Positions 7,824 through 15,313 of a stretch of 17,728 nucleotides of DNA are shown one piece after another (position 1 is the first letter of the stretch; the number at the start of each line of letters is the position of its first letter). The notes beneath the pieces are model-generated. The model was not told the origin of the DNA, did no database searches, and saw only the letters and a list, made by a program, of their open reading frames with translations. The DNA comes from an uncultured Sphingomonas sp. (GTDB lineage: Bacteria > Pseudomonadota > Alphaproteobacteria > Sphingomonadales > Sphingomonadaceae): contig CAMLSA010000070.1 in NCBI GenBank assembly GCA_946482655.1, positions 1 to 17,728 of the forward strand, in the 5' to 3' direction. A program made the position numbers and the translations under genes.

Positions 7824-8882
7824 ATGCAGACACCCGAGGACTTGGCCGCAGCGCTGATCCGAAGGATAGAGGAGCAGGGCCCCATCCCCGTCGCCGATTA
7901 TATGGAGGCGGCGAACAGCTTCTATTATGCCTCGCACGATCCGTTTGGAATCCAAGGCGACTTCATCACCTCTCCCGAGATCAGCCAGATGTTCGGGGAA
8001 CTGGTCGGCATCTGGATCGCCGATCTGTGGACGCGGGCCGAGGCCGAGACGGTCCATTATGTGGAGCTTGGACCCGGTCGCGGCACGCTGGCCGCCGACG
8101 CACTGCGGGCGATGTCGGTGCTGGGCCGCAAGCCCCAGGTCCATTTCGTCGAAACCAGCCCGATACTGCGCAAGCTGCAGAAGGAGCGTGTGCCTCATGC
8201 CCGATGGCATAAGGGCATAGAAACGCTGCCCACCGACATGCCGCTGATCATCATCGCCAATGAATTTTTCGACGCGCTTCCCTATCGTCAGTTCATCAAG
8301 ACCTATGCCGGCTGGCGCGAGCGGATGGTCGGCCACGGTCCGGACGGCTTCGCATCGGTGCCGGGACCCGAACCCGCCGAGGATCTGGTGCCCGAGCATC
8401 TCCATCAGGCGATCGCGGGCAGCATCTACGAGATGTCGCCGGCCGGCTTGGCCATCGCGCGGTCGCTCGCGAAGAAGATCTCGCGACAGGGTGGGGCTCT
8501 GCTGGCGATCGACTATGGTCACGAGAATTATGACGCTGGCGATACGCTACAGGCGCTTAACGCCCACGCCTATGCCGATGTATTCAGCAATCCCGGCGCG
8601 AACGATCTTACCGCCCATGTCGATTTCACCGCGTTGGGGCGGGCCGGCCAGCTGGGCGGAGCCCGTATCGAAGGCCCGGTGTCGCAGGGCTATTTCCTAG
8701 GCACGATGGGAATCGCGGCGCGCGCGGCCGCGCTCGGGCGCCACCATCCCGAACGCGCGGAGGAGATCGCCGCAGCCTTGCGCCGCCTTACGGATGAGGA
8801 GGAGATGGGCACATTGTTCCGCGCCATGGCGATGGTAAACGGCAAATGGCCCAGGGCGGCGGGCTTTCAACTGGCTGTCTAG
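7824..8882 (+). CDS. MidA/NDUFAF7-family SAM-dependent protein methyltransferase
   Basis: The protein (352 residues) shows the family signature GDFITSPEISQMFGELVG (residues 45-62) and a Rossmann SAM-binding loop VELGPGRGTLA (80-90), followed by ANEFFDALP and LAIDYGHE. Mitochondrial NDUFAF7 (MidA) methylates an arginine of complex I subunit NDUFS2 during assembly; bacterial members are widely conserved in alphaproteobacteria, with the corresponding role presumed. I chose the ATG at 7824 because AGAGG lies 3 nt upstream and the N-terminus then aligns with family members as I recall them; the ATG at 7779 would add 15 residues without a ribosome binding site. It follows lgt by 62 bp on the same strand. 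The gene usually found after midA in relatives is not here; small unknown genes follow. Confidence 0.9.
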   Translation: MQTPEDLAAALIRRIEEQGPIPVADYMEAANSFYYASHDPFGIQGDFITSPEISQMFGELVGIWIADLWTRAEAETVHYVELGPGRGTLAADALRAMSVLGRKPQVHFVETSPILRKLQKERVPHARWHKGIETLPTDMPLIIIANEFFDALPYRQFIKTYAGWRERMVGHGPDGFASVPGPEPAEDLVPEHLHQAIAGSIYEMSPAGLAIARSLAKKISRQGGALLAIDYGHENYDAGDTLQALNAHAYADVFSNPGANDLTAHVDFTALGRAGQLGGARIEGPVSQGYFLGTMGIAARAAALGRHHPERAEEIAAALRRLTDEEEMGTLFRAMAMVNGKWPRAAGFQLAV

Positions 8883-9013
8883 CCGGGGCCCGATACTAAT
8901 AAGCTTGAGATTTCGCCGGTAATCGTTAGGGGGTAACCCAAGAACAGCCTTTGGCGAGATCGCGGTCGATTCCGCAGGATATGCCTGGTGCGAACCTGCG
9001 ACAGGACCCATGA
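8883..9013 (+). other. 131-bp gap without a gene
   Basis: The stretch between the methyltransferase stop and the first small gene has no convincing coding potential. It includes GTTAGGGGGTAAC, a 4-bp inverted repeat around GGGGG, but no stem-loop with a T-run and no clear promoter that I can support. Confidence 0.4.
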
Positions 9014-9271
9014 ATGACTGAAGCCACAATCGTCATCGACGCCGCCAGCGCGACGGTCGAGAAACGCAACATCGCCTTCAATGCGCTGGTCGACGATGAT
9101 GCACGCAAGTTCGCGGTCAGCATCGCCGATTTCCAGCATTTCGGGGTGGAGAACGCCAAGCTCGATCCAGTCGGATCGGTCGCGGTGATTTCCGGCAATC
9201 TTGCCGGCCTCATCCAAATCAAGGCGCGCAGGAATGAACTGCTTCCTACGACGAGGCTAGCGCCGCTCTGA
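9014..9271 (+). CDS. Small hypothetical protein, DUF1488-like
   Basis: This is an 85-residue soluble protein. The central part alternates hydrophobic and polar residues (IAFNALVDDDARKFAVSI, then FGVENAKLD and LAGLIQIKARR), a layout resembling DUF1488-type small proteins, but that match is from memory and weak. ACAGGA about 8 nt before the ATG is an acceptable ribosome binding site. Opposite-strand frames across the same DNA look like shadows. No catalytic motif or membrane segment is visible and its function is unknown. It is the first of three consecutive small genes on this strand. Confidence 0.6.
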   Translation: MTEATIVIDAASATVEKRNIAFNALVDDDARKFAVSIADFQHFGVENAKLDPVGSVAVISGNLAGLIQIKARRNELLPTTRLAPL

Positions 9272-9284
9272 ACCGCTCCATTGC

Positions 9285-9302
9285 GCGATTTCGCGAAATC
9301 GC
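9285..9302. promoter_or_regulatory. Perfect 18-bp palindrome, possible operator
   Basis: GCGATTTCGCGAAATCGC is a perfect dyad with no spacer, lying 13 bp after the 85-residue gene and about 20 bp before the next ribosome binding site. Lack of a loop argues against a terminator; a dimeric regulator could bind it. No regulator is identified. Confidence 0.45.
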
Positions 9303-9323
9303 CCCAGTTCCGAAGGGGAGTAT

Positions 9324-9518
9324 ATGACCAATATCGAACTCTACCGGGCGAATGCCGCTGCGCAGCGGCTTGCCGCCCAGAACACCAACCTTCCGAACCG
9401 TCGCGCGATGCACGAGCGTTCGGCGGAAAGTTGGGAAGCGATGGCCGAAAGTGCGGCGGACACGATCGCTCGCGCCCACGTCAACGAAGCGGCGAAGGCG
9501 GCCGGCGCCCCACGCTGA
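9324..9518 (+). CDS. Small helical protein of unknown function
   Basis: This 64-residue protein is probably almost all alpha-helix, rich in Ala, Arg and Glu, with NLPNRRAMHERSAESWEAMA in the middle. The pattern of a proline-broken helix followed by RSAxxWExMAE resembles small conserved proteins common in sphingomonads, which have no assigned role. AGGGGAG 4 nt before the ATG is a strong ribosome binding site, which is the best evidence that the gene is real. A perfect 18-bp palindrome lies just upstream. It has no signal peptide and no membrane segment. Function unknown. Confidence 0.72.
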   Translation: MTNIELYRANAAAQRLAAQNTNLPNRRAMHERSAESWEAMAESAADTIARAHVNEAAKAAGAPR

Positions 9519-9603
9519 TGCCTGCCGGCCTGTACATCTGTCTGCGTGACATCGGAGCGGCGGTCTGCCGTCCGCTGTCCTACTGCCGCATTGGAGAATC
9601 CCT

Positions 9604-9813
9604 ATGTCCCGCATACCCGTCAAACCCTTCCTGATCACCAAGGACGAGGACGGTCTGTTCCGTCTGACGGTGCGGGTGACGCGCTACAACATGTATAATT
9701 ATCCGCTGGTCACCGCGACACTGCAGGACGAGACCTTCAAGACGATGGCCGCTGCCCGCGCCTTCGCGCGCGAGCAGTTCAACGCCGAAGCGGGCCAGTA
9801 CGCGACCAAGTAG
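9604..9813 (+). CDS. Small conserved-looking hypothetical protein
   Basis: This 69-residue cytoplasmic protein starts with a probable beta-rich half (KPFLITKDEDGLFRLTVRV, YNYPLVTATLQD) and ends in a helix (MAAARAFAREQFNAEAGQY). GGAGAA 5 nt before the ATG is a good ribosome binding site. The two-part beta-then-helix layout suggests a folded small domain rather than chance coding. I recognise no named family. It is convergent with the EF-hand gene, whose stop codon is 9 bp away. Confidence 0.7.
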   Translation: MSRIPVKPFLITKDEDGLFRLTVRVTRYNMYNYPLVTATLQDETFKTMAAARAFAREQFNAEAGQYATK

Positions 9814-9822
9814 CGACTGCCG

Positions 9823-10263
9823 TCAACCGTCGCTGTCCGGCACGCATGGCGCCGGCCGCGACGCCTTGCGCGCGATTCGGGTCGTTGTGAATTCTTCCGC
9901 GGTCAGTGCGGCGGATCGGTCGCCGTCGGCATTGGCGAAACGGGTCGTGGTCTTCACCGACCATTCGTCGAAGTCTAGCCTGCCGTCGCCGTTGGCGTCC
10001 AGCTTGGCATAAGCCTTGCGCCGGCTGGCGAGGAACTCCTCACGCGTGACTTTTCCGTCGCGGTCCTTGTCATAGCGTTGAAAGCGTTTCTCCTCGCGGG
10101 TCTTCTCGCTCGCGGCGGGGGGGTCGGCAAGCGCCGTTGAACTGCCCGCTTCGGCCGGTGCGGGCGGAGCAAGAGGTGGGCTGGCGCTGAGACTCTGCCA
10201 CAACGCCAGTCCTCCGCCGCCGAGCAGCAATGCGCCCGCCGCACCTGCCAGATATCGCCACAT
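9823..10263 (-). CDS. Membrane-anchored EF-hand protein
   Basis: From the ATG at 10263 (GGGGGAAG 7 nt upstream) the protein has 146 residues: a single N-terminal transmembrane segment or uncleaved signal anchor (about 5-23), a Pro/Ala-rich linker (28-52) and calcium-binding EF-hand loops. Loop 1 is DKDRDGKVTREE (65-76), loop 2 is DANGDGRLDFDE (89-100); a third loop, DGDRSAALTAEE (113-124), keeps Asp113, Asp115, Ser117 and Glu124 but has Ala in place of the usual Gly at position 6. The domain would face the periplasm and probably binds calcium. The frame remains open to an ATG at 10293, but the ribosome binding site favours 10263. It lies 31 bp after the phytoene-synthase-like gene, probably in one transcript. 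Confidence 0.88.
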   Translation of the reverse strand: MWRYLAGAAGALLLGGGGLALWQSLSASPPLAPPAPAEAGSSTALADPPAASEKTREEKRFQRYDKDRDGKVTREEFLASRRKAYAKLDANGDGRLDFDEWSVKTTTRFANADGDRSAALTAEEFTTTRIARKASRPAPCVPDSDG

Positions 10264-10294
10264 CCGCTGTCTTCCCCCTCTGGATCGTCTCATA

Positions 10295-10963
10295 TTAGCG
10301 CCCAGTGACGCGATAGGCGAGAGTACGAAGCAATCGGGCCGGAGAACCCTGCCGCCGCAGCCGATCCGCTGGCCTGTTCGCGTCCAGCCGCGCCAGCACT
10401 ACGAGCAGGCCGAGCGGCCTGAGCGCGGCGGGCCAGCGGCCGATATTCACCTGAGTCAGCCGTTCGGCCGCGCTGGATCGGGCGAACTGGCGAGCCTCGG
10501 CATTGCGCAGGCGATGGCCGAGGTCGGCAAGCGCCCAGCCTTCGCCGGCAGCGCGAACGTCCTCCGGCGGGACGCCGAGCAGTTGCGCCGACAAGGCAAA
10601 CAGCCGGCCGCCCCGCCCCTGGGCATGGGCGACGATATCGGGCTTGCCGGGCTCTTCCTCATCGAGCAGCGCCGCCCAGCCTTCTTCGATTGCGGCCAGC
10701 GATTCTCCGCTCAATCCGGCCGGGAGCAGGGTTGCGGCCGCGGCGGCAAGCAGCGGTTCGGCGGGCACCGGCGCTTCGGCGACATCGAGCCGCGCCAGCG
10801 CATCGCGCCACCAGATCAGACGCATCGCGCCGATCGCCGGTTCGCGTGCCGCCGCGACCACGGCACCCATCCGCTCGTCGAGCTGCCACAGCAGGGCGAG
10901 CGCGTCCCGGCGCCCCGGCGGCGCATAGCTCAGGGCCAGTTGTCGTTCGGGATCGGCGAGAAT
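10295..10963 (-). CDS. Non-catalytic squalene/phytoene synthase-like protein (NDUFAF6-like), start uncertain
   Basis: The reading frame carries the family N-terminus DPERQLALSYAPPGRRDALA, then AIGAMRLIWWRDALARLD, HAQGRGGRLFAL and GHRLRNAEARQFA. The two Asp-rich DxxxD prenyl-diphosphate motifs of true squalene or phytoene synthases are absent and the protein is short (about 220 residues), so it is probably not a terpenoid enzyme. Mitochondrial NDUFAF6, a complex I assembly factor, belongs to this inactive branch. The conserved N-terminus extends about 30 codons before the first ATG (10870), yet no ATG, GTG or TTG occurs in frame from there to the upstream stop codon at 11072. The start given is an ATT at 10963; CTG codons are alternatives. 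The response regulator ends at 10987 just upstream. Confidence 0.75.
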   Translation of the reverse strand: MLADPERQLALSYAPPGRRDALALLWQLDERMGAVVAAAREPAIGAMRLIWWRDALARLDVAEAPVPAEPLLAAAAATLLPAGLSGESLAAIEEGWAALLDEEEPGKPDIVAHAQGRGGRLFALSAQLLGVPPEDVRAAGEGWALADLGHRLRNAEARQFARSSAAERLTQVNIGRWPAALRPLGLLVVLARLDANRPADRLRRQGSPARLLRTLAYRVTGR

Positions 10964-10986
10964 GGCTAAAGGTCCAGACCCTCGGC

Positions 10987-11433
10987 TCAGGCGGTGAGGT
11001 AGAGTGAACGGTCGAGGTGGCGTTGCAAGCTGTCCAGCAGCGCGCCGCGCGTAAAGGGCTTGCGAAGGAGCTCATATTGGCCGCCATAGCCGGTCGCGAG
11101 CTCGTCGCTGAAGCCGCTCACCAGTACCACCGGGAGCTTCGGCCAGCGGCGGTTGAGCCGGCGCGCGAGCTGCACACCGCTCAGCCCGGGCATGACCACG
11201 TCGGTCAGGACGATATCGAACGGCGGCTCATCGTCATCGCTCTCGCCGATGATATTGAGGGCTTCCTCTGCCGATGCCGCCTGGGTGATTTCGAGGCCGA
11301 TATCCTCGAGCATCATGCAGGTGATTTCCGCGATCTGTATATTGTCTTCGACATAGAGAAGGCGCGCGACGAGGGGTTCGCCCGCCTTGGCGGCCGGGTC
11401 ATGCGCGGTTGCCGGAGCCTGATCGCCGTGCAT
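10987..11433 (-). CDS. Single-domain response regulator (receiver protein)
   Basis: From the ATG at 11433 the protein has 148 residues: a variable N-terminal 22-residue leader and one CheY-like receiver domain, with no output domain. Key residues are present: acid pair Glu29/Asp30 (LLYVEDN), phosphoacceptor Asp78 (VLTDVVMPGLSG), Ser106 (VLVSGFSD) and Lys125 (LLRKPF). GGGAG 7 nt upstream supports this start over an in-frame ATG at 11478. No cognate kinase is in the window. The receiver could work in a phosphorelay or bind a target protein. The squalene-synthase-like and EF-hand genes follow on the same strand with little or no spacing, so the three are probably cotranscribed. Confidence 0.9.
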   Translation of the reverse strand: MHGDQAPATAHDPAAKAGEPLVARLLYVEDNIQIAEITCMMLEDIGLEITQAASAEEALNIIGESDDDEPPFDIVLTDVVMPGLSGVQLARRLNRRWPKLPVVLVSGFSDELATGYGGQYELLRKPFTRGALLDSLQRHLDRSLYLTA

Positions 11434-11479
11434 CGACTTTCTCCCGAGTCGCCCCCGACTCGGTTCAGACCTTACCACA

Positions 11480-11518
11480 AAATGTTACCAAACATTTCCG
11501 CAATATACCGTAGCGGAA
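11480..11518. other. Two adjacent inverted repeats between pdhB and the response regulator gene
   Basis: AAATGTT-ACCA-AACATTT (11480-11497) is a perfect 7-bp dyad with a 4-nt spacer; TTCCGC (11496-11501) and GCGGAA (11513-11518) form a second one with an 11-nt spacer. They overlap by two bases, so only one can form at a time. They lie downstream of pdhB and upstream of the response regulator, and could be a weak terminator or an operator. There is no clean T-run. Confidence 0.45.
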
Positions 11519-11532
11519 GGATGTCCTGTTCA

Positions 11533-12945
11533 TTAACCCTTATATGTCACGGACTTGACCGTCGCGACGACGTCCGAGACCTTGAGCAGCGCGGCCTTTT
11601 CCAAGTTGGCCGCATAGGGCATCGGCACGTCCTCGTTGGTCACCCGGCGGACGGGGGCGTCGAGATCGTCGAAGCCCTCCTCCATCGCGATCGCGATGAT
11701 CTCCGACGCGATCGAGCAGACCGGCCATCCTTCCTCGACCACCACCATGCGGTTGGTCTTCTTCAGACTGCCGAGCACCGCCCGCTTGTCGAGCGGGCGC
11801 AGCGTTCTGAGATCGATCACTTCGGCGTCGATCCCCTCGCCCTCGAGCTGCTTGGCGGCTTCGAGCGCGATGCCGACGCCGATCGAGTAGGTGACGAGGG
11901 TCACGTCCTTACCCGAACGGCAGATCCGCGCCTTACCGATCGGCAGAACATAATCGTCGATCTTGGGCACGTCGAAGCTCTGGCCGTAGAGCAGTTCGTT
12001 TTCGAGAAAGACGACCGGATCGGGGCAGCGGATCGCCGCCTTGAGCAGGCCCTTCGCGTCGGCGGCCGAATAGGGCGAGATGACGATCAGGCCAGGAACG
12101 CTGGCGTACCAGGGCGCGTAATTCTGGCTATGTTGCGCAGCGACCCGCGCAGCGGCGCCGTTCGGACCGCGGAAGACGACCGGGCAGCGCATCTGGCCCC
12201 CCGACATATAATTCGTCTTGGCGGCCGAATTGATGATGTGATCGATAGCCTGCATCGCGAAATTGAAGGTCATGAACTCGATGATCGGCTTGAGCCCGCC
12301 CATCGCCGCGCCCGTGCCGATGCCGGCAAAACCATATTCGGTGATCGGCGTATCGATCACGCGGCGTTCGCCGAACTCGTCAAGCAGGCCTTGGGTCACC
12401 TTGTAGGCGCCCTGGTATTGCGCGACCTCCTCGCCCATCACGAAGACGTCGCCGTCGCGGCGCATCTCCTCGGCCATCGCGTCGCGCAGTGCTTCGCGAA
12501 TGGTCGTCCTGACCAGTTCGGTGCCCTCCGGGACCTCTGGATCGTCCCGCGTGTCGACGACCGCGGCGACGAGGTCGCGTGCGCCGGTTTCCATCTTGTG
12601 CGGAGTCGGGGATTCGGGCGCATTGACCTGGGCCTCCGAGCGGGGCCCGGCTTCGGGCTTCGACTCGGCTTCGGGCGGGGTCTTCGCAGCCTGCGTATCC
12701 TCGCCGTCCCCGGCGATCCGCGCGATCACCGCACCGACCTTCACTCCCTCGGTGCCCTCGGCAACGACGAGCTGGGCGATCGTGCCCTCGTCGACCGCCT
12801 CGAACTCCATCGTCGCCTTGTCGGTTTCGATCTCGGCGAGAATATCGCCCGACCTGACAGTGTCGCCTTCCTTCACAAGCCATTTGGCGAGCGTGCCTTC
12901 CTCCATCGTCGGGGAGAGCGCAGGCATCCTCAGTTCGATGGCCAT
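11533..12945 (-). CDS. pdhB: Pyruvate dehydrogenase E1 component, beta subunit, with N-terminal lipoyl domain
   Basis: This 470-residue subunit starts with a lipoyl domain (about 1-78), with the lipoylation motif [13 protein letters not shown] (Lys43), then a Pro/Ala/Glu-rich linker (80-130) and the transketolase-like E1 beta domain (about 145-470; [37 protein letters not shown]). The fused lipoyl domain is characteristic of alphaproteobacterial PdhB. It works with PdhA and E2/E3 to convert pyruvate to acetyl-CoA. The ATG at 12945 shares one base with the pdhA stop (TGATG), giving tight translational coupling; a TTG one codon earlier is less likely. E2 and E3 genes are not in the window. Inverted repeats after the stop may mark the transcript end. 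Confidence 0.97.
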   Translation of the reverse strand: MAIELRMPALSPTMEEGTLAKWLVKEGDTVRSGDILAEIETDKATMEFEAVDEGTIAQLVVAEGTEGVKVGAVIARIAGDGEDTQAAKTPPEAESKPEAGPRSEAQVNAPESPTPHKMETGARDLVAAVVDTRDDPEVPEGTELVRTTIREALRDAMAEEMRRDGDVFVMGEEVAQYQGAYKVTQGLLDEFGERRVIDTPITEYGFAGIGTGAAMGGLKPIIEFMTFNFAMQAIDHIINSAAKTNYMSGGQMRCPVVFRGPNGAAARVAAQHSQNYAPWYASVPGLIVISPYSAADAKGLLKAAIRCPDPVVFLENELLYGQSFDVPKIDDYVLPIGKARICRSGKDVTLVTYSIGVGIALEAAKQLEGEGIDAEVIDLRTLRPLDKRAVLGSLKKTNRMVVVEEGWPVCSIASEIIAIAMEEGFDDLDAPVRRVTNEDVPMPYAANLEKAALLKVSDVVATVKSVTYKG

Positions 12946-14051
12946 CAATATTGTCCCACCAACACGTCGGTGTAGAGCTCTTCCAACCCGGGCTCGGGCG
13001 ACTGCTCGGCGAAGTCGGCAGCTTCGGTCACGATCGCGCGAATTTCCTTTTCGAGCTTCCGGAGTTCGTCGTCGCTGACCCCCACCGCATTGAGTTCCTT
13101 GGTGATGTGGTCGATCGGGTCGGACTTTTCACGGACCGCCTGGACCTCATCGCGCGAGCGATATTTGGCCGGGTCGGACATCGAGTGCCCGCGATAACGA
13201 TAGGTCTTGAGCTCGAGCAGGATCGGGCCCTTGCCGCCGCGGACCCATTTCACCGCCTCCTCGGCAGCACCTCGCACCGCGAGCACGTCCATGCCGTCGA
13301 CCTGGATGCCGGGGATGCGGAAGCTTTCGCCTCGGCGGTAGAGCTGGTCCTCCGCCGAGGAACGGTTGACGCTGGTGCCCATGGCGTACTGGTTGTTCTC
13401 GATCACGAAGATGATCGGCAGCTTCCACAGCTCGGCCATGTTGAAGCTCTCATAGACCTGGCCCTGGTTCGACGCGCCGTCGCCGAAATAGGCCATGGCG
13501 ACCCCGCCATCGCCCGAATATTTATGCTTGAAGGCGAGGCCGGTGCCGAGACTGACCTGCGCACCGACGATGCCGTGTCCGCCATAGAAGCGATGCTCGA
13601 CCGAGAACATGTGCATCGATCCGCCCTTGCCGCGGCTGATGCCCGCGGCTCGACCCGTCAGTTCGGCCATGATGACTTTCGGTTCGATGCCGTAGGCGAG
13701 CATGTGGCCATGGTCGCGATAGCCGGTGATCACCGAATCCTTGCCGACCTCGAGCGCCGACTGGAGCCCGACCGCGACCGCCTCCTGGCCGATATAGAGA
13801 TGGCAGAAGCCGCCGATCAGGCCGAGGCCGTAGAGCTGGCCCGCCTTCTCCTCGAAGCGGCGGATCAGCATCATCTGCCGGTAGAATTCGAGCATCTCGG
13901 CCTTTGTTGCTTTGTACCGTTCGGGTTCGCCAGGGCGCGCCCGGTTGGATAGAAGTGGGGCGGATGTCACCGCCTCCGGCCTTGCCTTGGTGGCGCCGGG
14001 CTTGCGCGGCGCGGCCTTCGTTATTGCACGCGGCTGTGCTGGTTTCGCCAA
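12945..14051 (-). CDS. pdhA: Pyruvate dehydrogenase E1 component, alpha subunit
   Basis: This 368-residue E1 alpha subunit has a Lys/Ala/Pro-rich N-terminal tail (about 1-50) and then the thiamine-diphosphate-dependent dehydrogenase domain. Visible motifs are [39 protein letters not shown] and the ThDP/Mg signature [19 protein letters not shown] followed by [12 protein letters not shown] chose the TTG at 14051, giving MAKPAQPRA, because AAGGAG lies 9 nt upstream; the frame stays open to 14483 but that stretch overlaps the ftsB coding sequence and reads as low-complexity Arg/Gly/Pro. pdhB follows with a one-base overlap. Confidence 0.96.
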   Translation of the reverse strand: MAKPAQPRAITKAAPRKPGATKARPEAVTSAPLLSNRARPGEPERYKATKAEMLEFYRQMMLIRRFEEKAGQLYGLGLIGGFCHLYIGQEAVAVGLQSALEVGKDSVITGYRDHGHMLAYGIEPKVIMAELTGRAAGISRGKGGSMHMFSVEHRFYGGHGIVGAQVSLGTGLAFKHKYSGDGGVAMAYFGDGASNQGQVYESFNMAELWKLPIIFVIENNQYAMGTSVNRSSAEDQLYRRGESFRIPGIQVDGMDVLAVRGAAEEAVKWVRGGKGPILLELKTYRYRGHSMSDPAKYRSRDEVQAVREKSDPIDHITKELNAVGVSDDELRKLEKEIRAIVTEAADFAEQSPEPGLEELYTDVLVGQY

Positions 14052-14158
14052 AGCGGATCGCTCCTTGTCCCGGGGAGGGGGTGAGCCTTTATAGGCGTCG
14101 GTGCGCGGTGATTTCAACGCGGTCCGCCACTGGAATGATAATTTAGGGCCAGGACCTG
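14052..14158. other. 107-bp intergenic region upstream of pdhA
   Basis: This region between the ftsB stop and the pdhA start holds the pdhA ribosome binding site and probably its promoter if pdhA is transcribed separately. The AT-rich patch TGATAATTTAG lies near the ftsB end, but I cannot assign -35 and -10 boxes with confidence. Confidence 0.35.
14061..14066 (-). promoter_or_regulatory. Ribosome binding site deciding the TTG start of pdhA
   Basis: AAGGAG on the minus strand sits 9 nt before the TTG at 14051. No ATG or GTG in frame near the conserved N-terminus has a comparable site. Confidence 0.7.
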
Positions 14159-14467
14159 CTAATTGCGCGGGATGATTATCTCGTCGGGGCGAACCTGCCC
14201 GGTGGAGCGGCGAACCAGTTCGTCGCCGAAATCGGGATCGACCTTCGCGGGATTGAGCAGATTGGCATGGTGGCGCAGCCGGTCCCGCATGGCCTTGGCG
14301 CGATCGAGTTCCATCGTCTTGAGCTTCAGCTCGCTCTTGTAGCCGCCCAGCGCCAGCAGTCCGTTGGGGCCGACCAGCGCCGAACTGGCGAAATAGCCGA
14401 TGATCAGAATCGCCACCGCCGGCAACGCCGCACTGCGGGCCATTTGCAGAAGGGGTGGGCGATTCAT
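14159..14467 (-). CDS. Septum formation initiator family protein (FtsB/DivIC)
   Basis: This 102-residue bitopic protein has a short cytoplasmic N-terminus, one transmembrane helix (about 13-32), then a charged coiled-coil region (about 44-66: SELKLKTMELDRAKAMRDRL) and a C-terminal tail with LLNPAKVDPDFGDELVRRS, typical of FtsB/DivIC proteins. These join FtsL and FtsQ in the divisome and help activate septal peptidoglycan synthesis. The ATG at 14467 immediately precedes the basic N-terminus. It lies upstream of pdhA on the same strand; in related genomes as I recall them ftsB often sits close to central-carbon genes. The uracil-DNA glycosylase gene ends 31 bp before it. Confidence 0.88.
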   Translation of the reverse strand: MNRPPLLQMARSAALPAVAILIIGYFASSALVGPNGLLALGGYKSELKLKTMELDRAKAMRDRLRHHANLLNPAKVDPDFGDELVRRSTGQVRPDEIIIPRN

Positions 14468-14498
14468 CCGGCGACAGAATCACCGATGAGTCCTGCGA

Positions 14499-15200
14499 TC
14501 AAGCCCTTTCACGCTTCCGGCGCTGAAAACACGACATATTCTCTGGATATTTCGCGGGCGGACCGAAACGGCATCGCACGGCATCATCGAACACCGACCA
14601 CAACATATGGTAATCTAGTCGGCCAATATTCTGGTTATAACGCGAGCAGTGGTAGCTATCGAACAGAATCGGGCCAGTTTTCAGCCTGTGCCGGGCGCCA
14701 TGAGCGAAAGGATGGTCGGCCGCGCGCTCGCCCGTCGCGGCGAGCGTCGCATCATGCGCGATCCGTCCGAGTGCGACGATCGAGCGCAAGCCGGGGAGGC
14801 CGAGGAGCGGATTCCTGAGATAGGGTCGGCAGGCGCGGATTTCGGCCGGCGTCGGTCGGTTGGCGGGCGGCACGCACCGCACCGCATTGACGATGACCGC
14901 GCCCTCGAGCCTGAGATCGTCCGCCGCATTCCCTCCGTAGGCGCCCCTGGCCAGACCATGTTCGGCGAGCACCGCGAACAGCATCGCGCCCGATCCGTCG
15001 CCGGTGAAGGCCCGGCCGGTGCGGTTGGCGCCTTTGAGACCTGGCGCGAGACCAACGATGGCGAGCCACGCGTCAGGGTCGCCGAACGGGGGAACGGGTG
15101 CATTGAACCAGTCGGGATGTTTTGCGCGCTGCTCCGTCCGGAAGCCGGCTAGGCGGGGACAATGCGGACAGTCGGACGCGGGTTCGATCGGAAACACCAT
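14499..15200 (-). CDS. Uracil-DNA glycosylase, type 5 (UDGb-like, Fe-S)
   Basis: This 233-residue base-excision-repair enzyme removes uracil or hypoxanthine-type bases from DNA. Motif A is GLAPGLKGANRTGRAFTGD (50-68) and the C-terminal motif is DSYHCSRYNQN (181-191, His184), the form characteristic of UDGb rather than UdgA. Cys11, Cys14, Cys109 (NAVRC) and Cys124 (IRAC) are well placed to hold a 4Fe-4S cluster, as in family 4/5 enzymes. The start is uncertain: the ATG at 15200 gives the N-terminus expected of the family but lacks a clear ribosome binding site; a GTG directly after it and an ATG at 15266 are alternatives. It is divergent from folK. Confidence 0.88.
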   Translation of the reverse strand: MVFPIEPASDCPHCPRLAGFRTEQRAKHPDWFNAPVPPFGDPDAWLAIVGLAPGLKGANRTGRAFTGDGSGAMLFAVLAEHGLARGAYGGNAADDLRLEGAVIVNAVRCVPPANRPTPAEIRACRPYLRNPLLGLPGLRSIVALGRIAHDATLAATGERAADHPFAHGARHRLKTGPILFDSYHCSRYNQNIGRLDYHMLWSVFDDAVRCRFGPPAKYPENMSCFQRRKRERA

Positions 15201-15313
15201 GAAGGAGCGGATAGGCCGCTGCCGGGATCGGGTCCATGGAATGTCGGAGAGTGATGCCGGCTCCATGCGATCTGAGGCTAGGAACCGGGCGCGCGCCGCT
15301 ATAGGCGGAGCCG

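Noticed and set aside
10295..10963. Carotenoid or hopanoid biosynthesis enzyme
   Set aside because: The Asp-rich substrate-binding motifs are missing and no other carotenoid or hopanoid gene is adjacent.
11017..12975. Long plus-strand open frame of about 650 codons
   Set aside because: It lies antisense to pdhB and the response regulator, both with full family motifs; in high-GC DNA such shadow frames are expected.
14052..14483. N-terminal extension of pdhA to an ATG at 14483
   Set aside because: The extension overlaps the FtsB coding sequence in another frame and is low-complexity; the TTG at 14051 has a good ribosome binding site and gives the expected N-terminus.
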